From: Chitinivibrionales bacterium
GTDB taxonomy: Bacteria; Fibrobacterota; Chitinivibrionia; Chitinivibrionales; WJKA01
Length of the DNA: 64,000 nt
Assembly: GCA_014728295.1 (NCBI GenBank)
Contig: WJLW01000107.1
Coordinates: forward strand, 1-64,000
Direction: 5' to 3'
Shown: positions 8,049-16,638 of the stretch, one piece after another
Numbering within the stretch: the first letter of the stretch is position 1
Layout of the letters: every line of letters starts with the position of its first letter
Position numbers and translations under genes: made by a program
The notes under the pieces: generated by a model
The model's input: only the letters and a program-made list of their open reading frames with translations
Databases searched by the model: none
What the model was told of the DNA's origin: nothing

Positions 8049-9313
8049 CACGCACCGTATTTCTGGGATTGGCAGTATTGCTGGCAGGAAAGATGAGCAC
8101 GACCGACGCACAACTTTTCGGTAACCCGACCCGCACCGACATCGGCGTTGGAACCGAAGCGACAGGACTCTCCCAAAATTACACTGCTGTTGCGCAGGGA
8201 AGCGCCGCACTTTTCTGGAACCCGGCCGGACTTGCCTTTCTGGACGGCCACAACGGTCAGGCCGGTATCGGGGGGCTGCGCACGTCAACCACCACGCTGT
8301 TTAGCCGATACGGCACCGGCAGCGAAGTTGAAACCAGTTTCCAGCGTATTCGTCCCGGCAACATTGCGTACTCGCGCGGCATCCAGGGCCGCAGGCGGGG
8401 TTTTGGCTTCGGCTTAGGATATCAGAACCCATATCTGCTCGATGCCGTGCTAAATTATTCCGGCAGCTACACTCAAAATGGTGATGCCATTGAGTTGCGT
8501 AACTATTACAAGTCAAAGGGACAGCTTGATTTCTGGACCGGCGGTTTCGGATTTCAGATTGCGCCGGAGTTTGGCGTCGGCCTGGCGCTCTCGGTGGTTA
8601 CCGGCAGCAGTACCGAGGAGTTGATTTTCGAAAAGCGCACCAACGGTGCAATTGCTGATGCTGACAATGACGCGTATCTTGATTATGCCGAACGGAGCTA
8701 TCGGGGTCTGGATGCCCGGCTGGGACTGCTGCTTCGGCCGACCGATGCTTTTTCGCTGGGCATGCGCATTGCATTTCCATCCGCCATTGACTTTTCGGAG
8801 TCCGGCAGGGAAGAACTCCCTGCCAAAGATGGCGAGTACTATGCCTGGTCGCTCGATGGAGACGTGCGGTCATACTACAGCGGCGCGCTGGGATTGTCCT
8901 ATCGTTTTCCCTTCATGCTTATCAGCGCAGACCTCGCCGCCCGTGCGCCCGATCCCGATGCCTACAGCTATGACAATCAGCGCAATTACTGGCAAATGGG
9001 CGGCGGCGTCGGCGTTGAAGTGGCATTGGTCCCCTCGACATTACGGGGAAGAATCGGGTATCGTTATCAGGATTTTGATCCAAATCCGTACCTGGTGTAC
9101 TATGACGGCGAGGTCTTTGGCGAAAACGATTTACCGGTCGAATCCGAAGTTGGCGAGCATACGTTTGCAACCGGATTATCCTACTGTCTCACCAGCAATA
9201 TCAAGCTGGATGCAGCTTATTCTGTGCGCAAATTTACCGCTGCAACCGGCAATGCACTTTCGGAAGATCGCTATGACCAGCGCCTACTGGGAGGGATTGC
9301 TTTCAATTATTGA
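8042..9313 (+). CDS. PorV/FadL-like outer-membrane beta-barrel protein
   Basis: 423 residues with an N-terminal signal (VFLGLAVLLAGKMSTTDA) and then TDIGVGTEATGLSQNYTAVA followed by SAALFWNPAGLAFLDG. That 'neglected gene call, WNPAGLA' opening is typical of the PorV/PorQ and FadL-like barrels of FCB-group bacteria. The rest alternates aromatic and polar residues and ends in a terminal aromatic (GGIAFNY). PorV proteins serve type IX secretion as shuttles, but many relatives have unknown roles. AGGAG lies 11 bases before the ATG, and the start overlaps the end of the upstream exported-protein gene, so the two are co-expressed. Confidence 0.75.
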   Translation: MVTRTVFLGLAVLLAGKMSTTDAQLFGNPTRTDIGVGTEATGLSQNYTAVAQGSAALFWNPAGLAFLDGHNGQAGIGGLRTSTTTLFSRYGTGSEVETSFQRIRPGNIAYSRGIQGRRRGFGFGLGYQNPYLLDAVLNYSGSYTQNGDAIELRNYYKSKGQLDFWTGGFGFQIAPEFGVGLALSVVTGSSTEELIFEKRTNGAIADADNDAYLDYAERSYRGLDARLGLLLRPTDAFSLGMRIAFPSAIDFSESGREELPAKDGEYYAWSLDGDVRSYYSGALGLSYRFPFMLISADLAARAPDPDAYSYDNQRNYWQMGGGVGVEVALVPSTLRGRIGYRYQDFDPNPYLVYYDGEVFGENDLPVESEVGEHTFATGLSYCLTSNIKLDAAYSVRKFTAATGNALSEDRYDQRLLGGIAFNY

Positions 9314-9380
9314 CGGAGGATGCGCAGGACGTTATCTTTTAAGCAGCAAAGAACAACCCATACATAATGAGGTTTGCACG

Positions 9381-9644
9381 ATGTTCACTCCAACAATTAT
9401 CCGCAGCATTACTATTTGTCTGACGCTCCTGCTGTTGATGAGTGTCCCGTCAACACTTGATGCCGGACGGCGGATTGTCAAAAAGCCCGCCAAACAGACA
9501 GAGAAAGAGGCCAAAGCCGATACAATTACAGAAGTACCGAAACCCGTTGCAGACGAATCGCCGATCGACCCGCAGAAGAAGATAGACAAAGGCGACAAGG
9601 ACACATCTTCGCCGAAGCAGCGTCGACCGCAAAGGAAAAAGTAA
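9381..9644 (+). CDS. Small exported Lys/Pro-rich protein
   Basis: 87 residues: a signal peptide (IRSITICLTLLLLMSVPSTLDAG) and a short, highly charged tail rich in Lys, Pro, Asp and Glu that ends PKQRRPQRKK. No domain is visible and the tail is probably disordered. TGAGG lies about 10 bases before the chosen ATG. It follows the barrel gene by 67 bp on the same strand and probably shares its transcript. Confidence 0.6.
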   Translation: MFTPTIIRSITICLTLLLLMSVPSTLDAGRRIVKKPAKQTEKEAKADTITEVPKPVADESPIDPQKKIDKGDKDTSSPKQRRPQRKK

Positions 9645-9705
9645 TGGGCGCCAGGACGCTGGAAGGGCTTAATCTTGCGATTGACTCCGGCGCAAAAAGC
9701 TTGTC

Positions 9706-9728
9706 GCCGCCGAAGCGCTGCCGGCGGC
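9706..9728. terminator. GC-rich hairpin between convergent genes
   Basis: GCCGCCG-N9-CGGCGGC forms a 7-bp GC stem touching the stop codon of the minus-strand HAD gene and 60 bp after the plus-strand gene. There is no long T run on either side, so it is at most a partial bidirectional terminator. Confidence 0.4.
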
Positions 9729-10517
9729 TTAGCCGCTGATTTTCATAATATCTGCAACGCTGTCCAGCACATAGTGCGGCTTGTACGGATAGTTGCGCAC
9801 ATCATCTTTTGCCGTAACCCCCGTCAATACCAGCACAGTCTCGATTCCCGCCTCGATGCCGGCAAGTACATCCGTATCCATCCTGTCGCCGATAATAATC
9901 GTCTCCTCCCGACGGCAGCCCAGCTTTTTGAGTGCATTGCGCATCATCAGCGGATTGGGTTTGCCGGGGAAGTATGCCTTGACACCTGCGGCAAGCTCAA
10001 CCGGTGCGATCAGTGCTCCCGTAGCCGGAACGATCCCCAGTTCGGTAGGCCCGGTCACGTCGGGATTGGTGCCGATAAGTCGAGCCCCCTTGCGCACGAG
10101 CAGTACGGCATGCTTGATTTTGTCGTAGCTGTATGAGGATGTTTCACCGATGACCACGTAGTCGGGCGAAATGTCGTTCATGGAAAAGCCGGCGGCATAA
10201 AGCGCATTGGTCAAGCCTGGTTCGCCAATGACGTAAACGCTTCCGCCGGGACGTTGACTTGTAAGAAATGCGGCGGTTGCCATGGCACTGGTGTAGAAAT
10301 GTCCTTCGCCGATCGACAGGCCAAGACGTGCCAGTTTTTCGCTGAGTTCCCGTGGCGAGCGTTCGGAGCTGTTGGTGAGAAAGAGAAAGTGCTTGCCGTT
10401 TTCCTCCAGCCAGGCAACGAACTCCTTGACGCCGGGAATGAGCGTATTGCCCTGATAGATGACGCCGTCCATGTCGGAAATGAAGCCGGACTTGCCTGTG
10501 ATTGCTGCAGTTTCCAT
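9729..10517 (-). CDS. nagD: HAD-IIA phosphatase, NagD-like
   Basis: 262 residues. HAD motif I is DMDGVIYQG (about 15-23), motif II FLTNSSERS, motif III lysine in the PGKPNPLMM segment and motif IV IIIGDRMDTDVLAGIEAG. The C2 cap between motifs II and III marks the NagD/AraL/4-nitrophenylphosphatase group, which removes phosphate from small sugar or nucleotide phosphates. Substrate cannot be read from sequence. It follows panB on the same strand by 59 bp and may share its transcript. Confidence 0.85.
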   Translation of the reverse strand: METAAITGKSGFISDMDGVIYQGNTLIPGVKEFVAWLEENGKHFLFLTNSSERSPRELSEKLARLGLSIGEGHFYTSAMATAAFLTSQRPGGSVYVIGEPGLTNALYAAGFSMNDISPDYVVIGETSSYSYDKIKHAVLLVRKGARLIGTNPDVTGPTELGIVPATGALIAPVELAAGVKAYFPGKPNPLMMRNALKKLGCRREETIIIGDRMDTDVLAGIEAGIETVLVLTGVTAKDDVRNYPYKPHYVLDSVADIMKISG

Positions 10518-10576
10518 GATATGCCTAGCTCGAAGTGAATCGGAAGATTGAGAATATACGACATTGTGCTACGCGA

Positions 10577-11389
10577 TCAAATCGAATTTTTAAATGATTT
10601 CAACTGATCGGCCTTTATCCGGAATCCGTGATTGCGCTGGGGGTAGAGGTCGTGGTCGACTTCCTGCACGAATCGATTGGCAGCGGTGATCGTGCGCTCG
10701 AAAAAACTGTCGTAGCGTTTAACAAAACGATAAGGAAGATTGTACCAGCCAACCACATCGCAATAGACCAGCACCTGCCCGTCGGTATATTTTCCCGATC
10801 CGATGCCGATGGTCGGGACGCTCAGGCGGTCGGTGATTTCTTTGGCAACCATTTCGGGTACACACTCCAGTACGACGGCGCAGACACCGCTTTGCTGCAG
10901 GGCACGGGCGTCTTCGTAGAGGCTGACGGCATCTTCGGCAGAAGCGCCGACCACCGTGCGCTTGGCGGTTTGAGCAATTTGAGGCTGGAATCCGATATGC
11001 CCCATCGTGGGAATCTTTGCAGCAACGATGGCTTGCGCAATTGCGGCAATCTCGGCGCCGCCTTCCAGCTTGACAATGTTGGCCCCTTTGTTTTTGAGTA
11101 GTCGGGCATTTTTCACCGCCTCGCCTTTTGAGCGGTAGGTGTTGTAGGGCAGGTCGACCATGAGCGTTTTCGAAGTCACGCCCTTGCGGACGGCCTTAAG
11201 GTGATGGATCATGTCCTCCAGGGTAACTTCCATCTCGGAACGATAGCCGAGGACGTTGGTGCCAACCGAATCGCCGACAAAGATGATGTCAAGATCGCTG
11301 GAGTCAAGAGCTCGTGCGGTGGGAAAGTCGTAACAGGTGAGGATGGTTATTTTTTTATGGGGATTTTTCTGGAGTATGGTTTGGGTCAC
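10577..11389 (-). CDS. panB: 3-methyl-2-oxobutanoate hydroxymethyltransferase
   Basis: 270 residues, the usual PanB length. It makes ketopantoate from 2-ketoisovalerate and methylene-tetrahydrofolate, the first step to pantothenate and coenzyme A. Family motifs: ITILTCYDFPTARALD, IIFVGDSVGTNVLGY (Mg2+-binding Asp), VMVDLPYNTY-like LMVDLPYNTY, NIVKLEGG, PTMGHIGFQPQ and ALVLECVP-like VVLECVP. The start is GTG with AAAGG 8 bases upstream. A sigma-70-type promoter is seen 30-58 bp upstream. No panC or panD is in the window. Confidence 0.95.
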   Translation of the reverse strand: MTQTILQKNPHKKITILTCYDFPTARALDSSDLDIIFVGDSVGTNVLGYRSEMEVTLEDMIHHLKAVRKGVTSKTLMVDLPYNTYRSKGEAVKNARLLKNKGANIVKLEGGAEIAAIAQAIVAAKIPTMGHIGFQPQIAQTAKRTVVGASAEDAVSLYEDARALQQSGVCAVVLECVPEMVAKEITDRLSVPTIGIGSGKYTDGQVLVYCDVVGWYNLPYRFVKRYDSFFERTITAANRFVQEVDHDLYPQRNHGFRIKADQLKSFKNSI

Positions 11390-11418
11390 GGTCGATACCT
11401 TTATTTGGAGCGCTTTGA

Positions 11419-11447
11419 AAAATAGCTTACCCGATATGCCAATTCAA
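11419..11447 (-). promoter_or_regulatory. Sigma-70-type promoter for panB-nagD
   Basis: On the minus strand TTGAAT and TATTTT are separated by 17 bases. The expected transcript start is about 20 bases before the panB GTG. Each box matches 4 of 6 consensus bases. Confidence 0.4.
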
Positions 11448-11610
11448 GAATACGTCGCTTTTTAATTCCCTGTTTATGTGAAACGTTGTCTGAAATAATC
11501 TGGCTGGTAAAAAATGAAGGAGACGAGCCGCAGAGCCACGGTATTTCTTCGAGGTACCCTATTAGGGGAGAAGCGACAGTGTTTGGGAAGAATGTCAGGC
11601 AAGAGGGGGG

Positions 11611-11678
11611 ATGTGCAGGAAGCTGAGCTGTAAGTTTAAGCGGTGTTGTGGGGGCTGCTGAAAAGGCTTCCTGCACAT
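11611..11678. repeat. 13-bp perfect inverted repeat, possible terminator stem
   Basis: ATGTGCAGGAAGC (11611-11623) is repeated inverted as GCTTCCTGCACAT (11666-11678) with a 42-base loop. It lies downstream of the C25 peptidase gene (minus strand) in the 330-bp gap before panB. It may terminate that operon or stabilise its mRNA end. Apart from this and the panB promoter, the 11390-11721 gap shows no gene. Confidence 0.45.
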
Positions 11679-11721
11679 TGAAACGTCATTAATAGGAAGG
11701 GCGGTAAGGAAAATTCATTGG

Positions 11722-13587
11722 TTACTTTCTGATCATGAATCTTTGCGTGAACACCTGGTTGTTGATCTCACTGCGGATTACGAACAGGCCGGACGGAACA
11801 TTGTCAAGCACTAGATCGGAGGTGATTTCGTTATCGCGGTATGAGGCAATTGCTGATCCGAGAGCGTTGAACACCACAACGCGTGAGGGCATGTGCGCGG
11901 CACCGAATGCAATCCGCACCTGCGTGCCGGCGGTTTTGATGGCCGGCAATACTCGGGAAGCAGCAACGACTTTGCGTTGTGCCGAAGTGACACCGTGCGT
12001 ATTCATCAGCACCTTGCCCGGCAGATAATCCTGCTTTGTGGCGGTTATTTTGAGGTTACTGATTCCGGCATCGATATCATCGAATTCGACGATCCCGTTT
12101 GAAGTATAGCTGCGCTTGAAAACCGAGCCTTCTTTGTACGCACAGACAAGGACGCTGTCGAGTGCGGGGGTAACGTTAATTTGATAGCGCCGATTGGTTT
12201 TCTCAACCACGATTTTGAAGCTGTCGCTTGCCTCGACGGATTTTGTCCACAAAACCAGTTCCGGATCGCCCCAGTGTTGCTGGACGAGTATGTTATGCCG
12301 GGAGCTGGTCAGCGCATTGGCAAGCATGTAGGCGCGTCCAAGCCGTTTGATGCTGTTTTTGGTCATCAACTCGGCGGCTTTGAGATATTGCGTGCCGCGG
12401 ATGTTGAAATAGTCAATCGCGCTGCTGCCGGTGAATGATACGGCGCCGCCTTTGGGATTGACCAGGAAACTCTTCGCAAAATTCATTTTTTTACCTTCGG
12501 GCATTTTCATGACGAGGCAGGAGATCGACACGAAATGAGAAAAGTTGTCGCTTTCGATATCCTTGACGTCATCCATTGAATAGTCCGGGGCGTAAAAGCC
12601 GTTTTCCTGTAGTTGCGAATTGATGCGAATGCCGCGGGGGTTGCCGTGAAAGGAGAAGTTGACGATGTTGTAGCCTCGGGAAAAGGTTTGCGTCATATGA
12701 TTGTTCGTGATCACATTCGAATCGTTTACGATTTCGCCGTCTTCGGTCATCTGATCTTCAAACAGGGCATCGATGCGGACATTTTTAAAAGGAGAGTCTT
12801 TTCCCTGAATAATGGGACGCAGCTTATAGAAGAAGTAATACGATGCGTCGTCCATCGAAATGCCGCGAGAGTAATCGGTCCACAGATAATGAAGCTGTGC
12901 ACATGACATCAGCATGTCATCTCCGTACCCTTTTTTGCGAGGTGTGTTGCGATAGTGCATGATTTTGTCAACCATGATTTTAGCTTCTTCGCCGGTTGAT
13001 GCCGGCAGGCGGCCGAGATACACGTCAAACCACAAGTCAAGCCCTTCTATTTTCGGCTCAATTTTATCGCAGATGTATTTGCCGTCTTTGGTGTAGCGGC
13101 ATTTCAACTTGAATTCGGTTCGGCTGTTTTCGTTTCCGAAGATGTCGTCGCCGTCGGTATTCCATTCGCCTTCCAGGCAGGCATAGTAGACATCCGAGAC
13201 GGCCTCTTCGTTGGTGTAGGGGAAGTACATGCCGCCGGTTGATACGGTACGGGCCGGAATGAAATCATGATCGCCCAGCAGTAGCACCCAGGTAATGTCC
13301 CAGGTGCTCCAGGCGTATTTGAGAAAGTTTCGGATCTTGTGCTGGTCGTCGTCACCCTGTACATTGTCAAGGATGGAATCGACAACGACAATGCGAGTCT
13401 TCAAACCTTTTTCCCACTTCCAGCGTGCCAGTCGCTGTGCCTGTTCGAAAATGCGCTCTTCGGCAGGAGCGATGATCAGGTAGTCTACTTCGGCGCCATC
13501 TTTGAATGGCTTATCGGCTATGCTGATATTTGCCGACGCCACCGCTGCTGCAAGCAAGATCGAGACTGCTGTTTTGGTGAAATTCAT
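11722..13587 (-). CDS. Secreted C25 (gingipain-like) cysteine peptidase with sorting domain
   Basis: 621 residues from ATG 13587, chosen because GGAGG lies just upstream and a signal peptide follows (FTKTAVSILLAAAVASA). The body matches peptidase C25: DYLIIAPAEERIFEQA, the AWSTWDITWVLLLGDHDFIP strand, a candidate catalytic His in IVNFSFHGNPRG and candidate Cys in FVSISCLVMKM. The last about 85 residues look like a type IX secretion C-terminal domain (VVVFNALGSAIAS, DNVPSGLFVIRSE, ending FTQRFMIRK). It would be carried across the outer membrane and perhaps anchored. It lies 36 bp after a lipoprotein gene on the same strand. Activity assumes the His/Cys assignments are right. Confidence 0.8.
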   Translation of the reverse strand: MNFTKTAVSILLAAAVASANISIADKPFKDGAEVDYLIIAPAEERIFEQAQRLARWKWEKGLKTRIVVVDSILDNVQGDDDQHKIRNFLKYAWSTWDITWVLLLGDHDFIPARTVSTGGMYFPYTNEEAVSDVYYACLEGEWNTDGDDIFGNENSRTEFKLKCRYTKDGKYICDKIEPKIEGLDLWFDVYLGRLPASTGEEAKIMVDKIMHYRNTPRKKGYGDDMLMSCAQLHYLWTDYSRGISMDDASYYFFYKLRPIIQGKDSPFKNVRIDALFEDQMTEDGEIVNDSNVITNNHMTQTFSRGYNIVNFSFHGNPRGIRINSQLQENGFYAPDYSMDDVKDIESDNFSHFVSISCLVMKMPEGKKMNFAKSFLVNPKGGAVSFTGSSAIDYFNIRGTQYLKAAELMTKNSIKRLGRAYMLANALTSSRHNILVQQHWGDPELVLWTKSVEASDSFKIVVEKTNRRYQINVTPALDSVLVCAYKEGSVFKRSYTSNGIVEFDDIDAGISNLKITATKQDYLPGKVLMNTHGVTSAQRKVVAASRVLPAIKTAGTQVRIAFGAAHMPSRVVVFNALGSAIASYRDNEITSDLVLDNVPSGLFVIRSEINNQVFTQRFMIRK

Positions 13588-13623
13588 ACCCCATTCCTCC
13601 AGATATTGACTTGACGTTCGCAA

Positions 13624-15075
13624 TTATTGGTTAGCCGGTATAATGTGCTGACTGCTTGGATCAAAGCTATGCTCCGGCATGGAAAGTGTTCCGGCGTACC
13701 AGAGATAGCCCTTTTTGAGGGCAACTTCCGGCTCTAAGGTGTAGAACTGGTGCAAACGATTGTTTGCGGAAAAAAGCCCGATTCCGATACTGAGTTGGGG
13801 AACGGCCTGTGCTATGGATGCCGGTCCGTCATTGAAGCGCACGTATACTTTGTAGGCGCCGTTGGGAAGGTCCTGCGCCTGGATTTTGTCGGCATCGTAG
13901 GTGATGCCGCTGGTGGTGCTGGACTGGTAGCTGTCGCCACTGAAAGCGGGATCGTCATGCTGTTGCCCGGCAATTCCCCAGTCGGGATTGCTGTGGCGCC
14001 AGGAGCAGGTGTCGTCGTTCTGGTTGACGATGAAGATGTCCCAGTCAATCGAGTCGGAATTTGCATCATCAATCCAGAAGGTGTCGCCTGCAAAGACGGC
14101 AAAATATGGGGTGGCGCCGTAGCGTTGACGCAGCAGGGGGGTGTCCCCGGTGGTCAGATAGAGAAAATTCCGGTTGACGGAGTCGATATAGATACTGTCA
14201 AGAATGTGAAAGCTGGTGAATTCTTTGCCGTTGATGCGAATCGAAATGGTATCCAGAGAACTGCGTGCGATGAGGGCGGTATGAACACGTCCTTTAGAAG
14301 CGGGAGCATCATAGAGTGTCACACCATTCCATTTCAACTCGACCGGCACTTCCAGCGGCAAAGCGCTGATATGCGGATCGCCGGATTGCTTGACAACAGT
14401 GAATCTCAATGAAATGGAGTCACTATTCATGAAATAGACGGCGGCATTGTCGATATTGTCAAGGTTCTTGAGCAGCTTTCCGCTCAGGCCGTCGTAAATT
14501 CCGAAGTCGTCCAGCTCAATTGAATCGATGTGGTTGCTGTCTATAAGCGCAATCGTATCGACGATTGTATCGGTTATGGTAGTAACGATTGTATCGGTTA
14601 TGGTAGTAACGAATGTATCGGTTATGATAGTAGCGATTGTGTCCCGGATAACTGCCGCATCCTGCAGGATAATGGTATCCCGGCGACTGACGGTCAGGTG
14701 CTGATTGATAACCGTATCGACGGTGACGGTTTCGACCGGCGCCGGTTGACTGAGGTTGAAGTAAATGGAGGGCAAGGCAACGGTGTCGCCGGCAGCAATA
14801 AAGACTGCAATGGCCGTATCGCCGACTGCCAGGCTGTAATTACCCTCGGGGATGTGGTAAAACCTGAAATGACCAGACGAATCGGTCAAGGCCCAGAAAT
14901 TGGTTCCATAGATGACGACCAGCTCGTTCTTCAGGCCGCTGCCGTCGAAGCTACGAATGTATCCGTTGATCGTTCCTGTTGTGGGAGCAGTCTCATCCAC
15001 TGATACTGCGTTGTTATCTACGAAGCATCCCGTGTAGAGACAACAAGAGACGAGGAGGCAGATTAACTGCTTCAT
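13624..15075 (-). CDS. Large repeat-bearing surface lipoprotein
   Basis: 483 residues from ATG 15075 (AGGGG 9 bases upstream; the TTG at 15084 is too close to that site). The start MKQLICLLVSCCLYTGCFVD is a lipoprotein signal with the lipid Cys in YTGC. A carboxypeptidase-regulatory-like beta domain follows (GTINGYIRSFDGSGLKNELV, HFRFYHIPEGNYSLAVGD). Then comes a spacer built of Asp-Thr-Ile-Val units (ITDTIVTTITDTIV) and a long C-terminal beta region that includes an Ig-like part. Function unknown; a cell-surface role beside the C25 peptidase is inference. Confidence 0.75.
   Translation of the reverse strand: MKQLICLLVSCCLYTGCFVDNNAVSVDETAPTTGTINGYIRSFDGSGLKNELVVIYGTNFWALTDSSGHFRFYHIPEGNYSLAVGDTAIAVFIAAGDTVALPSIYFNLSQPAPVETVTVDTVINQHLTVSRRDTIILQDAAVIRDTIATIITDTFVTTITDTIVTTITDTIVDTIALIDSNHIDSIELDDFGIYDGLSGKLLKNLDNIDNAAVYFMNSDSISLRFTVVKQSGDPHISALPLEVPVELKWNGVTLYDAPASKGRVHTALIARSSLDTISIRINGKEFTSFHILDSIYIDSVNRNFLYLTTGDTPLLRQRYGATPYFAVFAGDTFWIDDANSDSIDWDIFIVNQNDDTCSWRHSNPDWGIAGQQHDDPAFSGDSYQSSTTSGITYDADKIQAQDLPNGAYKVYVRFNDGPASIAQAVPQLSIGIGLFSANNRLHQFYTLEPEVALKKGYLWYAGTLSMPEHSFDPSSQHIIPANQ
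14562..14633. repeat. Three 24-bp tandem repeats inside the lipoprotein gene
   Basis: Three near-identical 24-base units starting CGATTGTATCGGTTATGG encode the repeated eight-residue block ITDTIVTT-like spacer. The third copy carries four changes. In-frame length means copy number can vary without breaking the gene. Confidence 0.85.
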
Positions 15076-15138
15076 TTTTTGCAACCCCTGTTAGTTACCG
15101 CCGTTGTTTAACCGCTTTAGCTTAAACTTACGAAAATT

Positions 15139-15167
15139 ATTATACCCATAAATTGAATATCTGTAAA
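15139..15167 (-). promoter_or_regulatory. Strong sigma-70-type promoter for the lipoprotein-peptidase pair
   Basis: On the minus strand TTTACA and a perfect TATAAT are 17 bases apart. Transcription would start near 15132 and leave a leader of about 57 bases before the lipoprotein ATG. Confidence 0.7.
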
Positions 15168-15457
15168 GTGAAAAGTGCACATAGGTTGACATGTGATATG
15201 GCAGACAAAATATCTAAGCATTGTATCATGCTGATATACAATAGCTTAAGAACGCAATGTTTTGCAGATAAATGCAATTACTATTCTTATATTTCTATAA
15301 ATAATGTTTACATATGCGGCTTATAATGAGGCTGATTTACTGACTCATGCACACTACTAAATACTCAAAACCAAATGTTAAACGCTTAAACGACGGGCTG
15401 GTTTCCCGTGTGTTATCGAGCTTATACCGAAATACCCCGGCTAAACAGTTGGGCTGC
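15168..15457. other. AT-rich intergenic region with a small hairpin
   Basis: The space between the lipoprotein promoter and the end of the HPr gene. It holds ATTGTAT-N9-ATACAAT (15220-15242) and a TTGACA (15186-15191) with a weak partner AATATC 17 bases on, facing the plus strand where no gene follows for more than 1 kb. No coding sequence seen. Confidence 0.4.
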
Positions 15458-15727
15458 TCAATCCTCTTCTCCGAAGTGGGTTTGAAACACTTCCTCCAGG
15501 CTCTGCAACGCCTGTTCCTCGTCGGCGCCGTCAATTTCTACTACTATGTGCGAACCGCAGGGGGCACACAGCATCAATATTTCTATGATCTGGCGCGCAT
15601 TTGCCACAACATCATCCTTTTTTAATAGTATAGATGATTCATAGTGCATGGCTGTTTTGGCGATCAGCGCAGCCGGGCGTGCGTGCACCCCTTTGGGATT
15701 CGTGACGGTAATTGTACGCTCTATCAT
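15458..15727 (-). CDS. ptsH: HPr-family phosphocarrier protein lacking the regulatory serine
   Basis: 89 residues. HPr passes phosphate from enzyme I to sugar-specific PTS enzymes. The active His is in GVHARPAA (His15). The second HPr signature, normally 'NAKSIMGL' around Ser46, reads VVANARQIIEILML, so the serine phosphorylated by HPr kinase is Gln. The protein has Cys in LMLCAPCGS and is slightly longer and acidic at the end. It stands alone: no enzyme I or PTS permease is in the window. It may serve a regulatory (nitrogen-PTS-like) relay rather than sugar uptake. Confidence 0.9.
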   Translation of the reverse strand: MIERTITVTNPKGVHARPAALIAKTAMHYESSILLKKDDVVANARQIIEILMLCAPCGSHIVVEIDGADEEQALQSLEEVFQTHFGEED

Positions 15728-15807
15728 AAGTAAAGTCGGGCTCGGGAGAATAAACGTAGCTTCACTGCAAATGCTTAAATGGAGGACTGTATCATTAAAG
15801 AAAATAT

Positions 15808-15836
15808 TTTATAGCCGCAGGTGCTACAATTTTCAA
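15808..15836 (-). promoter_or_regulatory. Sigma-70-type promoter for the HPr gene
   Basis: On the minus strand TTGAAA and TATAAA are 17 bases apart, giving a leader of about 74 bases before the ATG at 15727. The remaining 15837-15989 stretch, up to the end of the Rrf2 gene, shows nothing else. Confidence 0.6.
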
Positions 15837-15989
15837 CGATGGAAGCTGTGTGTTACTTTGTCATTATTACCCCCGTTCCCCAAAAATCTGCGCAAACAAG
15901 CGGGGCAAGGGACTTGAACGTCCAGAATACTACCAGATCGCAAGCAAATTGATAATAAGCTTGCCGGCAAAGAATGCGAACGACCCGGG

Positions 15990-16427
15990 TCAGCCACCCG
16001 GGATTTTCTGCAACTCGGCACGCTCCTCTTGCGCCAGCGTATCAAGCGTCAAACTCCGCAGCGATTCAAGGTACGACTCCTGAATACGGATAAAATTTTT
16101 GCGCAGCGAACAAAATTGCTTGCGCATGCACGCCTTGTCCTGGTTGGTGCAAATCGAAAGAACCAGCGGCCCCTGCATGAGCTCTATAATATGTAAGGCA
16201 TCGACCTGCCCCGGATTTTGTGCCAGAGAAACCCCGCCGTGAGCTCCGCGATGCGAAATGAGCACCTTTTCGCGCACCAGCAACTGCAAAATTTTCTGCA
16301 AAAAGAGTGGAGGCGTTCCCGTCTCTGTAGCCAGCGTTGTCAGGTCGACTACGGTCCCTGCAGGCTCACGCGCAAGATATATCAGGCTGCGCAGTGCATA
16401 ATCGGAATTTCTTCTGATAATTTCCAT
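15990..16427 (-). CDS. Rrf2-family transcription regulator, probably Fe-S
   Basis: 145 residues. Winged-helix start MEIIRRNSDYALRSLIYLAR and recognition region TPPLFLQKILQLLVREKVLISHRGAHGGVSLA are typical of IscR/NsrR/RsrR relatives. Three cysteines sit where Rrf2 sensors bind an Fe-S cluster: C in SICTNQ, then C six residues later and C five residues after that (ACMRKQFC). It is transcribed away from the prenyl synthase-nqr operon, with 211 bp between the starts that contain palindromic AT-rich sites. Control of nqr expression by redox or iron state is a reasonable inference. Confidence 0.88.
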   Translation of the reverse strand: MEIIRRNSDYALRSLIYLAREPAGTVVDLTTLATETGTPPLFLQKILQLLVREKVLISHRGAHGGVSLAQNPGQVDALHIIELMQGPLVLSICTNQDKACMRKQFCSLRKNFIRIQESYLESLRSLTLDTLAQEERAELQKIPGG

Positions 16428-16485
16428 CTTTTATATGTACTAAATTTGCTACTTTATGTTCGCAAAAGGATAAAAAAAGACTAAT

Positions 16486-16499
16486 TTAATCTGGATTAA
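16486..16499. promoter_or_regulatory. Palindromic operator candidate between rrf2 and the nqr operon
   Basis: TTAATC-TG-GATTAA is a perfect 6-2-6 palindrome 59 bp from the Rrf2 start. An imperfect AT-rich dyad follows at 16503-16525. Position fits control of both divergent units. Confidence 0.45.
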
Positions 16500-16638
16500 T
16501 TTGCATTATTAATATATATTAGTGCTACGCTTGTCACAATAACCGGGTTCCCTTGAAGGTAGCCGAAAGTATTTTCTAGCGTGGAACACATTAATTTATA
16601 TCAAAACAGCAGTTTGGAACCTCTACCAGGGCCTAATC

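Noticed and set aside
14562..14633. CRISPR-like tandem repeats
   Set aside because: Units are contiguous with no spacers and lie in frame inside a lipoprotein gene.
15186..15242. Small RNA gene with TTGACA promoter and hairpin
   Set aside because: The -10 box is weak and the hairpin is AT-rich with no U tract; insufficient to call a transcript.
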